Assembly (NCBI GenBank): GCA_016208485.1
Contig: JACQXY010000019.1
Span: forward strand, 38,103 to 102,102
DNA: 64,000 nt
Direction: 5' to 3'
From: Acidobacteriota bacterium
GTDB lineage: Bacteria; Actinomycetota; AC-67
The position numbers were made by a program, and so were the translations under genes. The notes under the pieces are model-generated. The model worked only from the letters and a program-made list of their open reading frames with translations, was not told the DNA's origin and searched no databases. Each line of letters starts with the position of its first letter. The first letter of the stretch is position 1. Shown piece after piece: positions 60,406 through 64,000 of the stretch.

Positions 60406-62645
60406 AGGAGGAACCACCGGAACCTCGCCCACCCGAGGAGCGTCATCAGGGCCAGCCCGGAGGCGAGCACGACGCTCACCTTGCCGGCCCGAGTGTCGGT
60501 CCCGCGAGGGTGCTCCGCGAGCGGCCGCGTCGAGAACGCCAGGACAAGCTGGCCGAGCGCCGGCGAGCCGTCGGGATCGACCGGGCGGCCCATGAAGGTC
60601 GCCATGTCCCGCGCGCGCGCCACCTCGGCGGCCTTGATCGCCGTGTCCAGGTCGATCGCGTTGATGTCCCACTGGAGGATGCTCTTCGAGGTCTCCATCC
60701 CGAACAGGCCGAAGTTCTGGATCGAGTCGGCGACGTAGCGCCAGGTCGAGCCGAGCTGGTGGAACGAGTCCACCTGGGCCTCGGCGCCGTCGGTCAGCAC
60801 GTGGAGCGCGTAGATGAGGCTGTTCGGCTCGTCCTTGTTCCCCATCGCCGTCTGCAGCGGCTTGAACCCCCGCGTGATGATCGTGTAGAGCCCCCGCTCG
60901 ACCTCCTCGAGGCCGAAGGGGAACTTGATGAACACGTACTTGTTGTATGAGCCGCAGGTCTGGCCCTTGGGGGTGTCGAGTGGGACCTGGCTCTTCGGCA
61001 GGCATGGGGGGCCGCCCGATGCCGGCGGCAGCGGCGCGAGTCCCGCCAGGAGGGCGGTGTCGATGACGTGGTTCTCCTTCTGCATCGAGTGCAAGTCGTG
61101 CTCCATGATCGCGAGCTTCAGCATCGCGAGGTTGAGGGGGACCGCGGCGGCGTTGCACGCGACGCCGCCCGACACGGCCGGCGCCTCGGGGAAGTAGGGC
61201 CTTGTGTCGCCGGCCCAGCCCGCCGCGGGCTCGCCGCAGAGCAGGAGCGCCTGCTTGATGTCGGCCCAGACGGAGTTGAAGAGGAGGTCGTTCTGATCGA
61301 GGTGGGCGAGGTTCGCGGGCGAGGTCGCCGCCGGGTCGCTCGAGAACCCGAGGAACAGACGGAGCTGCACGAGCGTCGCGAGCGCCCCCTTGATGCCGTC
61401 GCGACCCATCTCGACCCCGTTCTGGATGACGTTGAGGGCCCGGTCGAGTTGCTCGATCCCCTTGGTGAGGGTCCACAGGGCCCAGAGCTGGTTCGGCTTC
61501 TCGAAGGTGCCGGTCTCGCGGTTGCCCTTGTCCGGCCCGAGGATCGGGATCGCGAGGTTGCCGAACACGTCGTCGAGGAGCCCGAAGGTGCCGGTGAGGG
61601 CGATCATGTTGTCGCGCAGCAGGTTGAACACGTCGAAGAGGAAGCTGCGCCGGCCTCGCTGGAACTGGATCCCCTCCGAGCTGAGCGGCTTGGCGTCGAA
61701 GGGAGGGAAGAGGGGCTGGGCGACGATGTCGATCTGCGGCAGCTTCGTCCCCGAGGCGATGATCCCGGTGACGATCGCGTCCTGGCGGGCCGGGTAGTCC
61801 GGGGGGACGAGGTTGCGGGTCCAGTTGACCACCGTTTCGGTCCCCGAGCGCGCCGTCTCTCCGTCGGAGCGGATCTGGTCGAAGCGTCCGTCGGGAAACC
61901 GGAGGTCGACGACCCGGACCACGTAGGGCGTGTACACGGGCCCGGTGCCGACGAACGTGCGCTTGGTCTGGATGTCTGTGTAGGCGACCTCCTCCATGCG
62001 CTTGGTGAGGTTGGAAATCGTGATGACCATCTTGAAGCGCAGCGGTTTGTCGGTCGTCTCAAGGACCGCGGGGGAGACTTCCTCTTCGGAGCCTTCCTCG
62101 CCGCTGAAGTAGCGGATCCCTACGCCGATCGGCAGGCGTTTCGGTCCGCTCGGGGTGGTCCAGAGGTCCCCGGCCTGCTGGAGCCGTCCCTCGTAGTAGA
62201 GGTCCCGGTAGCCGACCGGCGGCACCGACACGTCCCAGGTGAGCTTTCCCTCGCCCACGCCCGGCCCTGGGCTGCCGTGCAGCGCTCGGACTCCGGCGAA
62301 GACCCCGGGGTCGGACACCATGCGCGTCCCCGCGCCCCGGAGCCGGATCCAATCCTTGAGCCACGCCGCGCGCGCCCGGCCCGTCGGGTCGATCTGGATC
62401 TTCACGTACTCGGTGTCCGTCGTCCGCCCGGGTTTGACCGTCGGGGCCTTCGCGCCCGGGGAGGGCGAGTCGCTCGGCGAACCCGCCGGGGTCCCGCTCA
62501 CCTCCGGAGACGGGGTCTCCGAGGTCTGTGGGGTTTGGGCGGTCGCGGGCAGCAGAAGGAAGAGCGAGAGGAGGGCGAGGAGCGCGGCGAACGCGGTCAG
62601 CCGGGAACCCCGGGTCTGCCCATGGCGAATGGAACGATCGGACAC
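60402..62645 (-). CDS. Large secreted, C-terminally anchored protein of unknown family
   Basis: A 747-aa protein, first gene of the operon. The signal peptide is residues about 10-36, followed by a Ser/Pro/Thr/Gly linker (about 38-70), a beta-rich N-terminal domain (about 75-290) and a largely helical middle (about 290-700) with several Cys. A C-terminal helix (VVLASGLALMTLLGW) is followed by Arg. The GTG at 62645 has AGGGGG upstream; the longer frame to 62828 covers the promoter. It has no motif I can name. Its position makes it a candidate surface scaffold or capture protein. Confidence 0.7.
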   Translation of the reverse strand: MSDRSIRHGQTRGSRLTAFAALLALLSLFLLLPATAQTPQTSETPSPEVSGTPAGSPSDSPSPGAKAPTVKPGRTTDTEYVKIQIDPTGRARAAWLKDWIRLRGAGTRMVSDPGVFAGVRALHGSPGPGVGEGKLTWDVSVPPVGYRDLYYEGRLQQAGDLWTTPSGPKRLPIGVGIRYFSGEEGSEEEVSPAVLETTDKPLRFKMVITISNLTKRMEEVAYTDIQTKRTFVGTGPVYTPYVVRVVDLRFPDGRFDQIRSDGETARSGTETVVNWTRNLVPPDYPARQDAIVTGIIASGTKLPQIDIVAQPLFPPFDAKPLSSEGIQFQRGRRSFLFDVFNLLRDNMIALTGTFGLLDDVFGNLAIPILGPDKGNRETGTFEKPNQLWALWTLTKGIEQLDRALNVIQNGVEMGRDGIKGALATLVQLRLFLGFSSDPAATSPANLAHLDQNDLLFNSVWADIKQALLLCGEPAAGWAGDTRPYFPEAPAVSGGVACNAAAVPLNLAMLKLAIMEHDLHSMQKENHVIDTALLAGLAPLPPASGGPPCLPKSQVPLDTPKGQTCGSYNKYVFIKFPFGLEEVERGLYTIITRGFKPLQTAMGNKDEPNSLIYALHVLTDGAEAQVDSFHQLGSTWRYVADSIQNFGLFGMETSKSILQWDINAIDLDTAIKAAEVARARDMATFMGRPVDPDGSPALGQLVLAFSTRPLAEHPRGTDTRAGKVSVVLASGLALMTLLGWARFRWFLL

Positions 62646-62668
62646 CGGCGCCCCCTGAACCCCAGGTC

Positions 62669-62752
62669 CCTCACCCGAGTGTAGGGATTGTTCTATCCCG
62701 GCGGGATGTTCGGTGCAAGTGTGGTATTCGTAGGGACCCAGGTCGGGTGAGG
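62669..62752. promoter_or_regulatory. Long-range inverted repeat in the divergent control region
   Basis: CCTCACCCGA (62669-62678) and TCGGGTGAGG (62743-62752) are perfect 10-bp inverted copies 74 bp apart centre to centre, about seven helical turns. One copy overlaps the start of the regulator gene and the other lies downstream of the operon's promoter. This spacing would suit looping by a dimeric regulator. Confidence 0.55.
62690..62718 (-). promoter_or_regulatory. Candidate promoter and operator of the ten-gene operon
   Basis: Minus-strand TTGCAC (62718-62713) and TAGAAC (62695-62690) are 17 bp apart. The spacer holds the palindrome ATCCCGGCGGGAT (62695-62707), with a third ATCCC/GGGAT half-site at 62684-62688. 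Confidence 0.55.
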
Positions 62753-63951
62753 TGTGTGTGTCGGAGCGCGAGAGCCGCGGAGTCGCCGGAAACGATCGAG
62801 TGATCCTGGCCGAGGTCGCCGGTCGCATTGATCCCCCAACCCTGGCTTGCGAGATCGTTGCGGCACTTCGGGATGAGATCGAAGCCTACGGTTGCCTTCC
62901 CGAACGCGTTGGCGCTGACGTCCTCGACAACGTCCGGGCCAGCGTCGACACGTTCCTCAAGGCTCTCGAGCGCGGGGCGCGCGACGATGGCGACTTCGAG
63001 TTCATCCGGCAGGCGGCCAGGGACCGCTCGGGCGACGGCGTCCCTCTTGACGACCTTCTGCGCGCCTACCGGCTCGGCTCGCGGATCGGCTGGGAGGCGC
63101 TGACCCGAGCCGCCACGCCCGAGGAGAGCGGGGCCATGGTTCGCTGCGCGGGGCTCGTGCTTGACTGGGTAGACCGGGTTTCGGCAATCGTAGAGCAGAC
63201 CTACTTGACCGAGCGACGTCAGTCCCCCCTCCAGGAGGAGGCTCGCGTGCGGGCCTTGCTGGGGGCCCTCGTCAGCGGAGAGCCCCTCGATCCCGCATCT
63301 CGCGAGCTTGCCGAGCGGATGGGACTGTGCCCCGAGGGGCGGCATCGTGTCTTCGCCGTGGTGATAGCGGGCCAGCCGGCCCGGGTGCACGGCCAGGTCG
63401 CATCCCAGCTACGCGCGATGCGGGTCGCCGCTGTGAGCGAGGGGCACCAAGTGCGGGGTCTAGCGTCTCAGGCTGTCGCGAATCTTGCCGGCCTTATCGG
63501 TTCGAGGGAGAAGGTCGTCCTCGCCGTCGGCGAGGATGGACCGCGAGCGGAGCTTGCGCAGGCGTTCGAGGAAGTCCAGCTCCTCGTCGAGATCGCCTGT
63601 CGCTTGGGACGGGTGGGCGAGGTGAGCGCCGAGATGCTGCTCCCCGAGTTGTTCCTTGCCCACTCGCCCCGTCTCGCCGCTCTCCTCCGTCGTCGCGCGC
63701 TGAACCCGCTCGCGGAGTACTCCGAGCGCGGAGGCATGGAACTCCTGCCGACGCTGGATGCCCTCTTCGCCTGTGGTCTTGACCGCCGGCAGGCGGCCGG
63801 GCGACTGCACGTGCACCCGAACACCTTCGGGTACCGGCTCCGACGGGTTCAGGAGATCACCGGGCTCCGGCTCGACCGCGCCGACGATCTGCTGCTCATC
63901 TGGCTGGCTCTCAAGACGCGGGTCCTGGCTGCGGACTCGCCCACTCCGTAG
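62752..63951 (+). CDS. PucR/CdaR-family transcriptional regulator
   Basis: A 399-aa regulator. The N-terminal two thirds hold a helical sensor region (about 20-150) and a GGDEF-like or CdaR-type domain. The C-terminal helix-turn-helix of the PucR_HTH type is ELLPTLDALFACGLDRRQAA, then GRLHVHPNTFGYRLRRVQEI. The start is GTG at 62752 or, better spaced, 62758. It is divergent from the Liv/PQQ operon and the obvious candidate for its control; its ligand may be the imported compound. Confidence 0.85.
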   Translation: MCVSERESRGVAGNDRVILAEVAGRIDPPTLACEIVAALRDEIEAYGCLPERVGADVLDNVRASVDTFLKALERGARDDGDFEFIRQAARDRSGDGVPLDDLLRAYRLGSRIGWEALTRAATPEESGAMVRCAGLVLDWVDRVSAIVEQTYLTERRQSPLQEEARVRALLGALVSGEPLDPASRELAERMGLCPEGRHRVFAVVIAGQPARVHGQVASQLRAMRVAAVSEGHQVRGLASQAVANLAGLIGSREKVVLAVGEDGPRAELAQAFEEVQLLVEIACRLGRVGEVSAEMLLPELFLAHSPRLAALLRRRALNPLAEYSERGGMELLPTLDALFACGLDRRQAAGRLHVHPNTFGYRLRRVQEITGLRLDRADDLLLIWLALKTRVLAADSPTP

Positions 63952-64000
63952 GCCGCACCGCCCGCGCACGGACGAGGCGTCCCGCGGCCGACCGGGAGCC

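Overview
This is a GC-rich (about 70 percent), gene-dense chromosomal window, probably from an uncultured member of the Actinomycetota. The support is a class E-type sortase, a DUF4244 pilin-like protein with actinobacterial-style TadE and Rv3654c-like partners, PucR/CdaR-type regulation, SCPx-type thiolases paired with DUF35 proteins, many GTG starts and long chains of 4-bp stop/start overlaps. No rRNA, tRNA or CRISPR array was seen.

Layout. 1-5033 (minus): a branched-chain amino acid type (Liv/HAAT) ABC importer in which both permeases and one ATPase are a single polypeptide, followed by a second ATPase cut by the window edge. 5421-10117 (plus): a seven-haem cytochrome c, a membrane cytochrome b, and a NarX/NarL-like two-component system whose sensor carries its own CxxCH motif and appears internally deleted and frameshifted. 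10142-16476: two secreted glycosidases (GH5, GH27), a double-VOC protein, an orphan histidine kinase and a haemolysin III homologue. 16473-35000 is an accessory or defence-like region: three AbiE-like nucleotidyltransferase/antitoxin modules, a TOTE-type primase-helicase, a Phd/HicA-like toxin-antitoxin pair, HNH nucleases, an IS630-type element and transposase debris. Thiolase and galT genes are interleaved with it. 35273-49797: a HAD phosphatase, a Tad pilus/secretion locus in two parts (36.5-40.5 kb and 47.5-48.4 kb), citrate synthase, a vapBC pair, a thiolase/DUF35 quartet, a decayed hicAB pair, a flavin/PPOX protein and an active-looking sortase.

49914-62645 (minus) is the most striking segment: ten genes end to end with gaps of at most 11 bp or 4-bp overlaps. 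They encode a 747-aa secreted membrane-anchored protein of unknown family, an unknown lipoprotein, a lipoprotein substrate-binding protein, a secreted PQQ-type beta-propeller with a C-terminal anchor, a sortase homologue that has lost both catalytic residues, a small membrane protein, a Tat-type substrate-binding lipoprotein, LivH, a LivM-LivG fusion and LivF. A PucR-like regulator is divergent from it across a 106-bp control region rich in inverted repeats. The layout suggests an extracellular capture or oxidation assembly built around a Liv importer.

A second theme is shared control of the three AbiE-like modules: each antitoxin gene has a perfect inverted repeat that contains its own start codon. 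Several genes are broken or shortened (sensor kinase, one thiolase, one AbiEii, hicA, a vapC fragment, the IS630 transposase). Some of these could be assembly errors; others look like genuine decay in the accessory region.
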